Part shown: positions 6,883-15,695 of the stretch, one piece after another | Numbering within the stretch: position 1 is the first letter of the stretch | Layout: each line of letters opens with the position of its first letter | Source of the DNA: JAAOZP01 sp038848185 | GTDB taxonomy: Archaea; Thermoproteota; EX4484-205; JAAOZP01 | Direction: 5' to 3' | DNA: 30,301 nucleotides | Assembly: GCA_038848185.1 (NCBI GenBank) | Contig: JAWCNV010000017.1 | Location: 1 to 30,301, forward strand | Notes under the pieces: generated by a model | What the model saw: only the letters and a program-made list of their open reading frames with translations | Told to the model about the DNA's origin: nothing | Database searches by the model: none | Translations under genes and position numbers: made by a program

Positions 6883-8240
6883 TGCAGTTTCCTGATTCCA
6901 GTTTCCTTCTTATATACTGTTTCGATGAATGAGTCTCTTACAGGCTTGTAAACTTTGTTGAAAAACTTCTGTTGGTCAAGCAGAACCTCCTGCGGGAATT
7001 TTCCAAGGTATTCTAATGTTCTTCTCCAAGCTTCTTCGTATGGGATTACTCCCCCTATCTTTCTAGCTATTTGATTATCATAATCTTGTGGAGTCTGCTT
7101 AGCGTTTCCTATAGTAAGCCAGCCTTCTTCAGAAAGATAGGCTGCTTCATTTCCTAAATAGAATATGTTTTTCTCCTCCTCGACAGGTTTTTCACGAGGC
7201 TTAACAACTTCTCTCCTGCTTGGAGGCTTTTTTACCTCTGCTCCTCTGCGTTTAGCCCACGCGTAGAATATTGCCCTGTTTAAACCGAAGGACTTGGATT
7301 TCTCAATGTCTCTTGTTAGAAGAAAGCAGCGTGCAGCCTGTAGCAGAGCCATAACCTGAAACCTCCCGAGCCGAGGTGTTTCTTCCGCTTCCTTCTTTAC
7401 GCGGCCTGAAGGCATTGGAGCTAGCCGTTTAAAATAGCTGCCAACTGTAGATAAAGCTTTTTCCGCAAGCTCATCAGCCTCTCCGGTTTCAAAATCCTTG
7501 TAAACTGGTTTATGTCTGAAACTTTCTGGGTTTGCCCATGAAAGGTCGAAGCTCTCAATCTCGTCAGGCTTAAAACAGACACATGATAAAGCCAGCATCC
7601 TGTGAAGGGAGAGAGGCAGTGTAAAAACTCTTTTCAGATCTATTTTATTCTCAATCTTGATATTACTGTCGAAACCTGTAAGCTTTGGCTTAATCTTCCT
7701 GATCATATATTCAACTACTGCAAAAGCAATATCGAGAGAATGGTGTGTTTTAAGAAGCTTTTCAGAGAAGGCTTCCTCAGAAATATGGATGTGACATCCT
7801 CTCCCACTCCACTTGAGGTATACTGATTTCACTATTTTCTCTTTCTCCAACTCGTCCGTCATCAGCCTACAAACCCTAAGTGTTTCACGCCAATTCTCAA
7901 CAGCATTATCCACATCCCAAGTGGGTGTTGAGGATATAATGTTGGAAATATCTTCCAAATCGCTACTTTTTAAAAGTCTAAAATATTTATTAACTGAACC
8001 GTAGAATGACCTAGGATTAATAAACCAGAAGTCTTTAAGAATCATGCTAATGTCATTTGCCTCTTTGAATCTCAGAGGTGCCTTTTTCTTGTCATATCTT
8101 ACGAAAACCCGTTCCTTTGAGACGCCTTCGATAGCTATCCACCTGTCTCTTCCATATTTGAAGAGCTCCTCTACAACCTTGGGGTTTGAATAATAATCCG
8201 ATACCCATGAGCGGGTACTGTTGGGATTATTAACTCTCAA
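6879..8240 (-). CDS. PriS-like archaeo-eukaryotic primase with long C-terminal extension
   Basis: A 453-residue protein with AEP-fold primase signatures. These are F-Y-G-S-V-N-K-Y near residue 79, the metal-binding D109-V-D111, S-G-R-G-C-H-I-H (145-152), and D-L-K-R-V-F-T-L-P-L-S-L-H (201-213), matching the nucleotide-binding R/H motif. PriS proteins are normally about 330-360 residues; here 150 or more extra residues follow. They include a basic low-complexity linker (about 335-365) and a helical C-terminus with I-P-Y-E-E-A-W. I do not see a clear zinc-stem cysteine cluster; only C218 and C220 appear after the last motif. It could be the replicative small subunit or a PrimPol-like paralog. 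TTG 8240 is the only near start. The stop overlaps the PQQ propeller start. Confidence 0.75.
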   Translation of the reverse strand: MRVNNPNSTRSWVSDYYSNPKVVEELFKYGRDRWIAIEGVSKERVFVRYDKKKAPLRFKEANDISMILKDFWFINPRSFYGSVNKYFRLLKSSDLEDISNIISSTPTWDVDNAVENWRETLRVCRLMTDELEKEKIVKSVYLKWSGRGCHIHISEEAFSEKLLKTHHSLDIAFAVVEYMIRKIKPKLTGFDSNIKIENKIDLKRVFTLPLSLHRMLALSCVCFKPDEIESFDLSWANPESFRHKPVYKDFETGEADELAEKALSTVGSYFKRLAPMPSGRVKKEAEETPRLGRFQVMALLQAARCFLLTRDIEKSKSFGLNRAIFYAWAKRRGAEVKKPPSRREVVKPREKPVEEEKNIFYLGNEAAYLSEEGWLTIGNAKQTPQDYDNQIARKIGGVIPYEEAWRRTLEYLGKFPQEVLLDQQKFFNKVYKPVRDSFIETVYKKETGIRKLH

Positions 8241-8268
8241 TGGCCGTCTGGCTAAATCCTGATTTTGA

Positions 8269-8277
8269 AGATAAACT
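8269..8277 (-). promoter_or_regulatory. TATA-like box for primase-propeller operon
   Basis: The minus strand reads AGTTTATCT, centred about 33 bp upstream of TTG 8240, ahead of the two-gene unit. Confidence 0.35.
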
Positions 8278-8391
8278 TTTTCTTAGTATGAAAGGCGTTG
8301 AAAACTTGATGGAATAATTATTCACGCTTTCCGTCTCCAAATTCCTTTGGAATAAATACTTAGGTAAGAAAATAGCGTTATTTACCCCAAA

Positions 8392-8400
8392 GTTTAATAA
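8392..8400 (+). promoter_or_regulatory. TATA-like box for Yip1-family gene
   Basis: GTTTAATAA is centred about 30 bp upstream of TTG 8426. Divergent from the primase promoter within a 185-bp intergenic region. Confidence 0.4.
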
Positions 8401-8425
8401 CATCTGTTCTAAAGGCTCAGCAGAG

Positions 8426-9625
8426 TTGTATCCTACAGAGGAAACTTTGAAAGAAAGGCACGAATCTTTACTGATCCGCTTCTTTAAAAGAACAGTATTA
8501 ACCATTAAGAACCCTAAAGGAGCATTTCTCCAAATCAAGGATTCGCCTGATATACTCGCTATAGTGATTATACCGCTGATTATTGTAGGCTTGACATTTC
8601 TCCAGTATTACGCTATATATAGGCTGAAAATGAATGTTCCAGCACCACTCTATACTAATCAGATTGATTCTTTTATAAACAGCATGATTCAAATTCGGCT
8701 AATACAGTATGCGTTCTACATGTTGTTCGGCATATCTCTAGCGTGGAGTATTTTTATGGTTGGGCGATGGTTGAAAGGTCAAGGAGATTTTAAACAGGGT
8801 TTATCCATAACAGGTTATGCTCATGTCCCTAATATATTGGGTCTAATAGTTGCTATTCTGCTGATTCTATCTCTTCCCACGGTTCAGACAAGTGTGCTTA
8901 CTTTTGTGGGCTATCCAGTAACAGAACCGCTCAAAGATAATATAGTCTTGGACTTGAAGAATTATGTTGGAGATGAATCGAATTTAACGATAGTAGTACG
9001 GGCACACTATAGCATTCCATTAAACGCAACCATGGCTGATAACGGTACAATAATCGGAGCAACTAAGATACTTTCGGGTGAGATTAGTGGTTTCTACAGT
9101 GAAATTAATATTACGTATATTGCAACAACCTCTACTGGCACGAATAGAACTGTGAAAATAATCCCGCTAAATGATGTTATCCTCGACTATAATAAACCAA
9201 TAACGATGAAGAATATATTTAACAGTAGCGAATACGTATTAGCTAACTATGGAAGAACGTTCACTGTTGACCTGACCCTATTTTTAAATAACACATATAT
9301 TCTTCCAGTTCAGGAAAATATGTCTATACCATACATTATAACTTTGAAGGTTTTTAGTCCTGATATGGGAGTGAAAAGCCACGAAATTAAGTCGAGTTTC
9401 TACACGGAAGTAAAACAGTACCCTGATCCAAGATCTTTGAACGATGTCTTAAGCACAGGGTTTAATGTTGCAATGCAGGTTCTACTCATAGTTGTGACAA
9501 TATGGCAGGTTATTCTTTTTGCGGCAGCTTTTAAAATCATCCATGAAATCAGCTGGATTAAAGCTCTAATTCTCATAATTATATATGTCGTTGCTAAGTA
9601 CCTTCTTACAGGTTTCGCGCTATAA
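8426..9625 (+). CDS. Yip1-family membrane protein with large extracytoplasmic loop
   Basis: A 399-residue protein. An amphipathic basic N-terminus (residues 1-35, with N-P-K-G-A-F, typical of archaeal Yip1 proteins) leads into a membrane helix at about 43-64, then helices at about 95-112 and 130-150. A roughly 180-residue hydrophilic beta-rich region follows, with many N-x-S/T sequons (N-L-T, N-A-T, N-G-T, N-R-T, N-N-T, N-M-S), implying it faces outside. Two more helices close the protein (about 348-370, 378-397). The start is TTG 8426; an AT box lies 30 bp upstream. The family is linked to membrane trafficking in eukaryotes, but the archaeal role is unknown. It is flanked by convergent and divergent genes, so probably monocistronic. 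Confidence 0.72.
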   Translation: MYPTEETLKERHESLLIRFFKRTVLTIKNPKGAFLQIKDSPDILAIVIIPLIIVGLTFLQYYAIYRLKMNVPAPLYTNQIDSFINSMIQIRLIQYAFYMLFGISLAWSIFMVGRWLKGQGDFKQGLSITGYAHVPNILGLIVAILLILSLPTVQTSVLTFVGYPVTEPLKDNIVLDLKNYVGDESNLTIVVRAHYSIPLNATMADNGTIIGATKILSGEISGFYSEINITYIATTSTGTNRTVKIIPLNDVILDYNKPITMKNIFNSSEYVLANYGRTFTVDLTLFLNNTYILPVQENMSIPYIITLKVFSPDMGVKSHEIKSSFYTEVKQYPDPRSLNDVLSTGFNVAMQVLLIVVTIWQVILFAAAFKIIHEISWIKALILIIIYVVAKYLLTGFAL

Positions 9626-9630
9626 TTCAC

Positions 9631-9636
9631 TTTTTT
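9631..9636 (+). terminator. Poly-T terminator after Yip1-family gene
   Basis: A T6 run begins 6 bp after the stop codon, followed by further T-rich sequence, in a short convergent intergenic region. Archaeal transcription commonly ends at such T tracts. Confidence 0.4.
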
Positions 9637-9696
9637 ACAGATTTACGTATTTTACTCTTCTTTCCAAATTCAAAACTATGAAAACTGCGAGCCAAG

Positions 9697-10821
9697 TTAA
9701 AGTATTTTCTCAATACATTTTACATAGTTTTCTGAAACATCTACTCCAGTACAGTTCCTAGTGTTAATATAGAAGTCTGGGCGGGAGTTAACTTCTATAA
9801 AGTAAAGCTCGGAACTCTCTAAGATTTTCTCTAAAACTTTTTTAAGCTCATTATATTCTGGCGTATCTAGCATCTCCTTGAATGCTCCGTCCATTTTTTC
9901 TTTAGCCTTAAGAAATTTTTCTAAAGGTAATCTGACGCTGTTTGAAAACTCTTCCTTAAGCCTTTTAACTCCGCTATGGATAGGAGTAACTTTCTCAGCG
10001 CAAGCAACAACCTTTTCAACCATATCTTCGTCTGCTTCAGGTATCGCATCAACGCCGAGTACCCCTATCCTTTTCGAAACAGCTATAGCTGCCCTAATCG
10101 CCTCCTCCACCGCTTTCTCAGGAAGCTCGACGCCAACCGGTATAGCACCAAGAGCAGTGTTCGTAGCAAAAGACTCCTTGGAGGAGGGTACTCTCGCAAG
10201 AGAAGCTAGACAGGCATGTTTTTCATCAGTACATAAAGAAACCACTATTCTCAGATCGAAGGCCTTATTCACACACTCTTGAATGAGAAGACCTGCAGGG
10301 CTATCTAGGCTTCTAACCCATCTTTTAAGAAGATTTTCAAGCTGGCTTCTTTCCTCAATCCTCACGATGTTTCTTCCTCTACTACCTCTCTCAGGCTTAG
10401 CGACAAAAGGATATTTAAATAGGCTTTCTATATTTTCAACAACGCTCTTAACAACATCCGCTCGATATAGAGGCTTCTCGCCTTCTTTTTCAACGGCGAA
10501 GGGAACGTATGCAGTTTTAACCGTCCTAACACCAGATTTAGCAAACCTTGTTGTCGTGAATATTTTACTGTTACAGATTAATTCTGTTTCAAAAGTGTTA
10601 ATAACGCAACCACCTTGCTCCTCTACTAAGAAGGAAGCTCTTTCCCTCCTAGATTTTGATTGACATCGATTAATAACAGGAGAATATTGACTAACTTCTT
10701 CCAGAATGTTCACCATTGTGGGGAAATTCACTATTTCCAACTGTATTCCTCTCTTTTCAGCAGCCAACTTTATTCCGACTTCATCGCATGTCATATTATC
10801 ATAGAATAATGCTGGCTTCAA
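9697..10821 (-). CDS. RimK-like ATP-grasp ligase with internal insertion
   Basis: An ATP-grasp protein of the RimK/LysX type, which joins an amino acid or other amine to a carboxylate through an acyl phosphate. Visible motifs, numbered in the longer reading from TTG 10830, are K145-P-E-R-G-S-R-G-R-N (nucleotide-binding loop), I-Q-E-C-V and D-L-R-I-V-V (about 183-197), A-T-N-T-A-L-G-A (222-229), G-V-D-A (259-262) and Y-F-I-E-V-N-S-R-P (343-351), the last two supplying metal ligands. Unlike normal RimK proteins, about 80 mostly helical, charged residues separate G-V-D from E-V-N. I prefer TTG 10821: it overlaps the rpe TGA as TTGA and gives the usual K-P-A-L-F-Y-D N-terminus. TTG 10830 would add three residues. 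The substrate is unknown. Confidence 0.8.
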   Translation of the reverse strand: MKPALFYDNMTCDEVGIKLAAEKRGIQLEIVNFPTMVNILEEVSQYSPVINRCQSKSRRERASFLVEEQGGCVINTFETELICNSKIFTTTRFAKSGVRTVKTAYVPFAVEKEGEKPLYRADVVKSVVENIESLFKYPFVAKPERGSRGRNIVRIEERSQLENLLKRWVRSLDSPAGLLIQECVNKAFDLRIVVSLCTDEKHACLASLARVPSSKESFATNTALGAIPVGVELPEKAVEEAIRAAIAVSKRIGVLGVDAIPEADEDMVEKVVACAEKVTPIHSGVKRLKEEFSNSVRLPLEKFLKAKEKMDGAFKEMLDTPEYNELKKVLEKILESSELYFIEVNSRPDFYINTRNCTGVDVSENYVKCIEKIL

Positions 10822-11495
10822 GGCATCCAAGCAACCCCTTCAACACACTTTCTCAACTCTTCAACTGCTTTTGCAACATTCATAGACCCGTATATTGCGT
10901 AACCTGCCACCAGCATTGTTGCCCCGGCTTTTACAGCGAGTGGAGCCGTCTCCCTGTTTATCCCGCCGTCTACGGCAACTTCAACCTTGCTTAACCCTTT
11001 AGAATATAGAGCTCTTCTTAATGCAGAGATTTTGGGAAGTGTCTCAGGCATGAACTCCTGAGCACCGAAACCAGGGTTAACAGTCATAACAAGCACTATG
11101 CTTACACTATCGAGCAGGTTAATGACAGCATCAACCTTAGTAGCAGGGTTAAGTGAAACTCCTGGTTTTAAACCCAGCTCTCTTATCCTTTCTATTAGGG
11201 TTAAAGGATGTGGAGTTGATTCCACGTGTATCGTTATCATGTCCACACCCACCTTAGCCATTTCCTCAATAAACCATTCAGGCTTATCAACCATCAGATG
11301 TGCCTCTAAAGGCAACTTTGTCTCCTTCCTGATACATTTGACCACCGGCGGTCCTATAGTCATATTAGGCACAAAGTGGGCATCCATTATATCAATATGG
11401 ATCAAATCAACACCAGCGGACTCTGCCTTCTTAATATCTTCAGCCAGCCTAGCGAAATCTGCAGAAAGGATGGAGGGCGCGATCTTAACCCTCAT
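10818..11495 (-). CDS. rpe: Ribulose-phosphate 3-epimerase
   Basis: Interconverts ribulose 5-phosphate and xylulose 5-phosphate. The 225-residue TIM barrel starts K-I-A-P-S-I-L-S-A-D-F. It has H-I-D-I-M-D with the metal-binding His and catalytic Asp, E-A-H-L-M-V, T-V-N-P-G-F-G-A-Q phosphate-binding loop, V-D-G-G-I-N with the second Asp, and the final V-A-G-Y-A-I-Y phosphate loop. Length and motifs match the family without gaps. The start is ATG 11495. The stop overlaps the start of the downstream ATP-grasp gene, so the two are probably co-translated. Many archaea lack Rpe and use the RuMP route for pentoses, so its presence suggests non-oxidative pentose phosphate reactions in this organism. 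Confidence 0.95.
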   Translation of the reverse strand: MRVKIAPSILSADFARLAEDIKKAESAGVDLIHIDIMDAHFVPNMTIGPPVVKCIRKETKLPLEAHLMVDKPEWFIEEMAKVGVDMITIHVESTPHPLTLIERIRELGLKPGVSLNPATKVDAVINLLDSVSIVLVMTVNPGFGAQEFMPETLPKISALRRALYSKGLSKVEVAVDGGINRETAPLAVKAGATMLVAGYAIYGSMNVAKAVEELRKCVEGVAWMP

Positions 11496-11651
11496 TAATC
11501 ATCCCCCAGCCTATTGATGCTGCTTCCCTCAGGCTCAAGCCGGATGAATATTAGGAAACAGATTTAATATACTTTAAGCTTCCTAATGCAGTAGGGGGTC
11601 ATAACGGTTTAGAATAGGTTAACCCTATAGAGCTTATTCGGTCAATAAAGC

Positions 11652-11659
11652 CTATATAG
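11652..11659 (+). promoter_or_regulatory. TATA box for the P-type ATPase
   Basis: CTATATAG, a perfect palindromic TATA element, is centred about 26 bp upstream of ATG 11682. This predicts a leaderless mRNA and agrees with the absence of a close Shine-Dalgarno site. Confidence 0.55.
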
Positions 11660-11681
11660 GTGATTTTAGGTTGCCCTTTGG

Positions 11682-14447
11682 ATGCAGAGGAATGTCTGGG
11701 AGCTCCCCCCCGAGGAAGTACTGTCTGAACTGAAAACAACTCCTCGAGGGATTAGCAAAGAGGAAGCGGATAAGAGGCTTAGGGAATTTGGTTTAAACGA
11801 GGTTATGACTGGTAAAAAATTATCCTCGCTAATTCTTTTCTCATCCCAGTTCAGAAGCCCTCTCATCTACATACTGATAGCTGCAACTCTCATCGCCGCA
11901 CTAGCTGGAGAGTTAACTGACGCTCTCATAATTCTTTTCATCGTTATAGCGAATTCCACGATAGGCTTTATACTGGAGAGGAGGTCTGGAAAAGCTCTGG
12001 AAAAACTAAGGAAATACGTAAGGTATAACGTGAAGGTTATTAGAGATGGTAAGAAAATTATGATAGACTCAACTCAGCTTGTTCCCGGAGACCTTGTTGA
12101 ACTTACGGTAGGCGATATAGTTCCAGCAGACATAAGGCTGATCTCATGTGAAAACCTCACTACAAATGAATCCGCGTTAACAGGAGAATCTCTGCCTGTG
12201 GAAAAAACCTGTGAACCGATTAAGGCTAAGCCGATACCGCAGGAGCTTTCTAACTTTGTCTTTATGGGTACAAGCGTTATTTCTGGTTTAGCAACAGGTG
12301 TCGTTGTCTCCACTGGAAGGCAGACGTTTTTTGGAAGGGCTGCAAAGTATCTTGCCGAGGGTGTTGGTGAAACAGAGTTTTCCAAGAGTGTTTCAAGGTT
12401 CAGCAGGTTTCTGGTTGAGATAGTTGTAGTCATGACTATCTTCGTCTTCGCCGCTAACGCGCTTCTTGAAAGACCTTTGATAGATTCTTTGCTTTTCGCG
12501 CTGGCTCTTGCAGTAGGAATTACTCCCGAAGCACTTCCCTTCGTAATAACAGTAAGCCTTTCAATGGGTTCGCTTAAAATGGCTAGGAAGAAAGTTATTG
12601 TCAAAAGACTGGATTCTATTGAGGACATCGGGAATATGGATGTACTGTGTACCGATAAAACTGGGACGCTTACAGAGAATGTGGTTACAGTCGAAAGCTA
12701 TTTCACTGTCGATAACAAACCTTCTGAAGCAGTTATTGAACTTGCAGCAGTAGCATGCGATATAACTATTCAAAGGGGAAAGGCAGTGGGTAATCCAATA
12801 GACTCTGCGATCTGCAACTATGTTTTCAAGAAGCTGGGGCAGAGTAGGGTTGCTACGTATAAACGCTTACAATTGATCCCATTCGACTTTTCGAGAAGGA
12901 GAATAAGTGTTGTAGTCGAGAAGGAAGGGAAATACCTATTGGTTTGTAAGGGAGCTCCCGAATCAGTAATTGCAGCATGTAAAGACGTACATGTTTCAGA
13001 TTTGAATGAGCCGATTTCAAACCTCGAAGAGAGTATTAAGGAAATATATATGACTTGGAGCAGGTCTGGCTATAGGGTTATAGGGGTTGCAGTCAAAGAG
13101 TTGACGGAGGAGGACATAAAGTCTGGTAGGAAATTTTCACCATCAGACGAAGATGGTTTAACCTTCATCGGCTTCGTAACTTTTCTCGACCCTCCGAAAA
13201 AGGATGCTGTTAAGGCAATATCAACGTTCAAGAGGCTGAAAATCGACCTGAAGATAGTTAGCGGTGATGAGCCGAATGTGACTGCAGAAATATGTAGGTC
13301 TGTTGGGATCCCGATAGAAGGGGGGAGGGTGATTACAGGAAGCGAGCTTGAGGGAATGGATGCGGAACAATTAAGCGAAGTGGTTGAAAAACACAATGTT
13401 TTTGCACGTGTTACGCCTGAACAGAAAGTTGAGATAATAAAGGCACTTAGAGAAAATGGTCATGTAGTCGGGTTTCTAGGAGATGGTGTTAACGATGCAC
13501 CTGCATTAAGAGTTTCAGACGTAGGAATATCAGTAGATACTGCTGTTGATGTAGCTAAGGAGGCGGCTGACATTATTCTTCTGCAGAAGAGGCTTGGCGT
13601 CATAGCGAAAGGTGTGATTGAAGGTAGAAAAACATTTGGTAACACTATTAAGTATATTCTAAATACTTTAAGCGCAAACTTCGGCAACATGCTTACCGTA
13701 GCTTTTGCATCAGTCTTCCTCCCTTTTATTCCGTTACTTCCAACTCAAGTTCTTCTTCTGAACCTTCTTTCTGACGCTCCTCTACTAATGATATCAACAG
13801 ATAACGTTGATAAGGAGTATTTAAAGTCTCCGAAAAGATGGAACATAAGGTTTCTCTCAGAGGCAATGCTATTCTTCGGTCTAATAAGCACCATGTTCGA
13901 CCTTCTAACTATGCAGGCTCTTCGAATACTATTACAGCAAGATCCGAATTTCGAAATCCTGTTCAGAACAGGCTGGTTCCTTGAATCCGTGTTCTCGGAA
14001 ATGTTCGTGACTTTTTCGATAAGGACGCATCTGTCCTTTTTCCGTTCTAAGCCAAGCGGCTGGCTGATAGGCACTACAGAAATTATTCTACTACTGGTAC
14101 TGTCAATCGTCTACTCTCCTATGGGTGAAGCATTCAAGTTTTCAGTACCATCGCCATATCTTCTGATGATAATCGTGTCAATCCTCTTATCTTATTTCGT
14201 TTTGCTGGAGCTGGTGAAGAAGCCGTTCTTCAGAAGGCAACGGTTTGGAGGCCCTCCTCCAGAAGTGCTCCGTGAAGCTAAGAGGCTGAGAGGGAGAAGG
14301 GGCGCGATAATGAGGAAGCTTAAAAGACTGCAGCAGTTGAGAGAATCCGGAGAAATCACAGAAGAGGCATACCTGACGCTTAGCAGTGAACTGGAGGAAG
14401 ACTTGATGGGTATAGAGGAAAAACTGAAGGAGCTTTTACAAACTTAA
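11682..14447 (+). CDS. MgtA-like (P3B-related) P-type cation ATPase with C-terminal SHOCT-like hairpin
   Basis: An ATP-driven cation pump of 921 residues. Order: N-terminal cation-ATPase domain (1-45), two helices (50-98), actuator domain with T-G-E-S (167-170), helices 3-4 with P-E-A-L-P (282-286), phosphorylation site D325-K-T-G-T-L-T, nucleotide domain with K-G-A-P-E, hinge G-D-G-V-N-D (around 600), then six helices. Features shared with bacterial MgtA are K-V-I-V-K-R-L-D before the phosphorylation site, D-N-V-D-K-E-Y and R-W near helix 6, and F-F-G-x-I-S-x-x-F-D. Mg2+ uptake is therefore the likeliest role. P-E-A-L-P differs from the P-E-M-L-P I recall for MgtA, so the ion is not certain. 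Residues 870-921 add a helical hairpin with L-R-E-S-G-E-I-T-E-E-A-Y, resembling a SHOCT domain. The start ATG is fixed by an in-frame TAG just upstream. Confidence 0.88.
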   Translation: MQRNVWELPPEEVLSELKTTPRGISKEEADKRLREFGLNEVMTGKKLSSLILFSSQFRSPLIYILIAATLIAALAGELTDALIILFIVIANSTIGFILERRSGKALEKLRKYVRYNVKVIRDGKKIMIDSTQLVPGDLVELTVGDIVPADIRLISCENLTTNESALTGESLPVEKTCEPIKAKPIPQELSNFVFMGTSVISGLATGVVVSTGRQTFFGRAAKYLAEGVGETEFSKSVSRFSRFLVEIVVVMTIFVFAANALLERPLIDSLLFALALAVGITPEALPFVITVSLSMGSLKMARKKVIVKRLDSIEDIGNMDVLCTDKTGTLTENVVTVESYFTVDNKPSEAVIELAAVACDITIQRGKAVGNPIDSAICNYVFKKLGQSRVATYKRLQLIPFDFSRRRISVVVEKEGKYLLVCKGAPESVIAACKDVHVSDLNEPISNLEESIKEIYMTWSRSGYRVIGVAVKELTEEDIKSGRKFSPSDEDGLTFIGFVTFLDPPKKDAVKAISTFKRLKIDLKIVSGDEPNVTAEICRSVGIPIEGGRVITGSELEGMDAEQLSEVVEKHNVFARVTPEQKVEIIKALRENGHVVGFLGDGVNDAPALRVSDVGISVDTAVDVAKEAADIILLQKRLGVIAKGVIEGRKTFGNTIKYILNTLSANFGNMLTVAFASVFLPFIPLLPTQVLLLNLLSDAPLLMISTDNVDKEYLKSPKRWNIRFLSEAMLFFGLISTMFDLLTMQALRILLQQDPNFEILFRTGWFLESVFSEMFVTFSIRTHLSFFRSKPSGWLIGTTEIILLLVLSIVYSPMGEAFKFSVPSPYLLMIIVSILLSYFVLLELVKKPFFRRQRFGGPPPEVLREAKRLRGRRGAIMRKLKRLQQLRESGEITEEAYLTLSSELEEDLMGIEEKLKELLQT

Positions 14448-14460
14448 TGGTAAAAATATT

Positions 14461-15582
14461 TTAAAAGCGTTTGGAAACCGGCTCGGCATTTTTAAGTTGT
14501 GAAGCTATTAGATTCGTGAGCTCGTCCAAACCTTTCCGAGATTTTGCTGAGACTATGCAATAAGCCAGATCTTTGATTAAAGGATAAACTCTGCTGATCT
14601 TCAACCTAATCTCTTCAACACTCTTTAAAAGGTCACATTTGTTAAACACAATCAGTATTCTTTTATCTTTAATTCTAAGACTCCTGAGAATATTTAGGCA
14701 AGTCTCTATTTTTGGAAGCATTAAGTCCAGAGGGTCATTTACATCTACGGCGAGGATTACAAGGTCTGAGGCCCTTATGTCATCGAGAGTTATGCTGAAC
14801 GATGCTATAAGCCTCGGGTCCAAATCCATTACAAATCCTATAGTGTCAACAAGGAAAACCTTAAGGTTCCTACTGGGAAGCAGGTAATACTTGCTGCTGA
14901 GCGTTGTGAAGGGTCTTGGGCTAACAGGCTTGCTAAGGTTTGTTAAGGCGTTGAAGAGTGATGTCTTGCCAGCATTGTAATATCCTGTGATACATATTGT
15001 AGGTATGCCGAGTTTTCTTCTCCTTTCAAGCTGAGTGTTCTTCTCCATCCTCCTCTTTTCAATTTCTGCTTTGAGCGCTGACCTTCTTCTCAAAAGGCTT
15101 GCCACAGTCTCATGGTAAGCGTATTCGCCGAGGCTCCTAGGGCCAGGATGCTCCCTACCCGTTTTGAATCTTATTGATGCAAGCAGCTTCTGATAGGGTA
15201 TTTCCTTAAAGAGTCTGGCGAGCCTTATCTGAAGCTTGGAAAGCTTGTCTGAGGAGGATATGTCAAATATTTTAAGCGTCAAGTCATACCTATCCAGTAT
15301 CTCTATGCCTAATACTCTTTCGAGATTATATTTTTGCTTGCTGGTCAGAACATTATAGAAGATTAATGCGTCAACACCGTTTTCAGCAACATGTTGTTTA
15401 ATCTCCTCTAGCTTGCCTTTTCCAACCATGAATGCAATATTCTCCTTTATATTCACTTGTACTGTTGAACCTGCGACAACATAGCCAGCAGCTTTACTCA
15501 ATTCTTTAAGCTCCTCCAGCCTAATCCTATACAGGTAGTGATCATGAGGGTCCGTCTTGACAAGGCAGAGCCAGGCTTTCAA
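14461..15582 (-). CDS. hflX: HflX-type ribosome-associated GTPase
   Basis: A 373-residue GTPase. The N-terminal half (1-185) is the HflX domain, with G-K-G-K-L-E-E-I and L-E-I-L-D-R-Y-D-L-T-L-K-I-F, then a coiled basic helix pair (about 160-190). The G domain follows: G1 G-Y-Y-N-A-G-K-T-S (200-208), G2 P-F-T-T-L (224-228), G3 D-T-I-G-F (246-250), G4 N-K-C-D (314-317), G5 S-A-K near residue 348. Bacterial HflX splits stalled ribosomes; archaeal members bind the large subunit. The glycine-rich linker of bacterial HflX is reduced here to G-R-E-H-P-G-P-R-S-L-G-E. TTG 15582 is forced, because the next in-frame Met is residue 52. It converges on the ATPase gene with only 13 bp between them. Confidence 0.93.
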   Translation of the reverse strand: MKAWLCLVKTDPHDHYLYRIRLEELKELSKAAGYVVAGSTVQVNIKENIAFMVGKGKLEEIKQHVAENGVDALIFYNVLTSKQKYNLERVLGIEILDRYDLTLKIFDISSSDKLSKLQIRLARLFKEIPYQKLLASIRFKTGREHPGPRSLGEYAYHETVASLLRRRSALKAEIEKRRMEKNTQLERRRKLGIPTICITGYYNAGKTSLFNALTNLSKPVSPRPFTTLSSKYYLLPSRNLKVFLVDTIGFVMDLDPRLIASFSITLDDIRASDLVILAVDVNDPLDLMLPKIETCLNILRSLRIKDKRILIVFNKCDLLKSVEEIRLKISRVYPLIKDLAYCIVSAKSRKGLDELTNLIASQLKNAEPVSKRF

Positions 15583-15668
15583 ACTACTTAACTTCCACTG
15601 GTTATTCTTCCAATATTCTGGCTAATAAGCTTTAAAACTTGAACATTAGTTTAACATGTGTAAAAACA

Positions 15669-15677
15669 TTTTTATAG
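15669..15677 (+). promoter_or_regulatory. TATA-like box for the QueG-like gene
   Basis: TTTTTATAG is centred about 23 bp upstream of ATG 15696, in the 113-bp divergent region shared with hflX. Confidence 0.45.
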
Positions 15678-15695
15678 TTTTCAAAATCACTAATC

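Noticed and set aside
8230..8538. 102-codon minus-strand frame spanning the primase/Yip1 intergenic region
   Set aside because: It overlaps both real genes, is out of frame with the primase, and covers the divergent promoters.
9878..10663. Two consecutive plus-strand frames (134 and 126 codons) opposite the ATP-grasp gene
   Set aside because: Antisense to conserved ATP-grasp motifs; composition is typical of shadow frames and no start or promoter context supports them.
12074..12628. 184-codon open frame on the minus strand inside the P-type ATPase
   Set aside because: It lies entirely antisense to a gene with continuous family motifs; the translation is low-complexity Ser/Thr-rich and recognisable as an antisense shadow.
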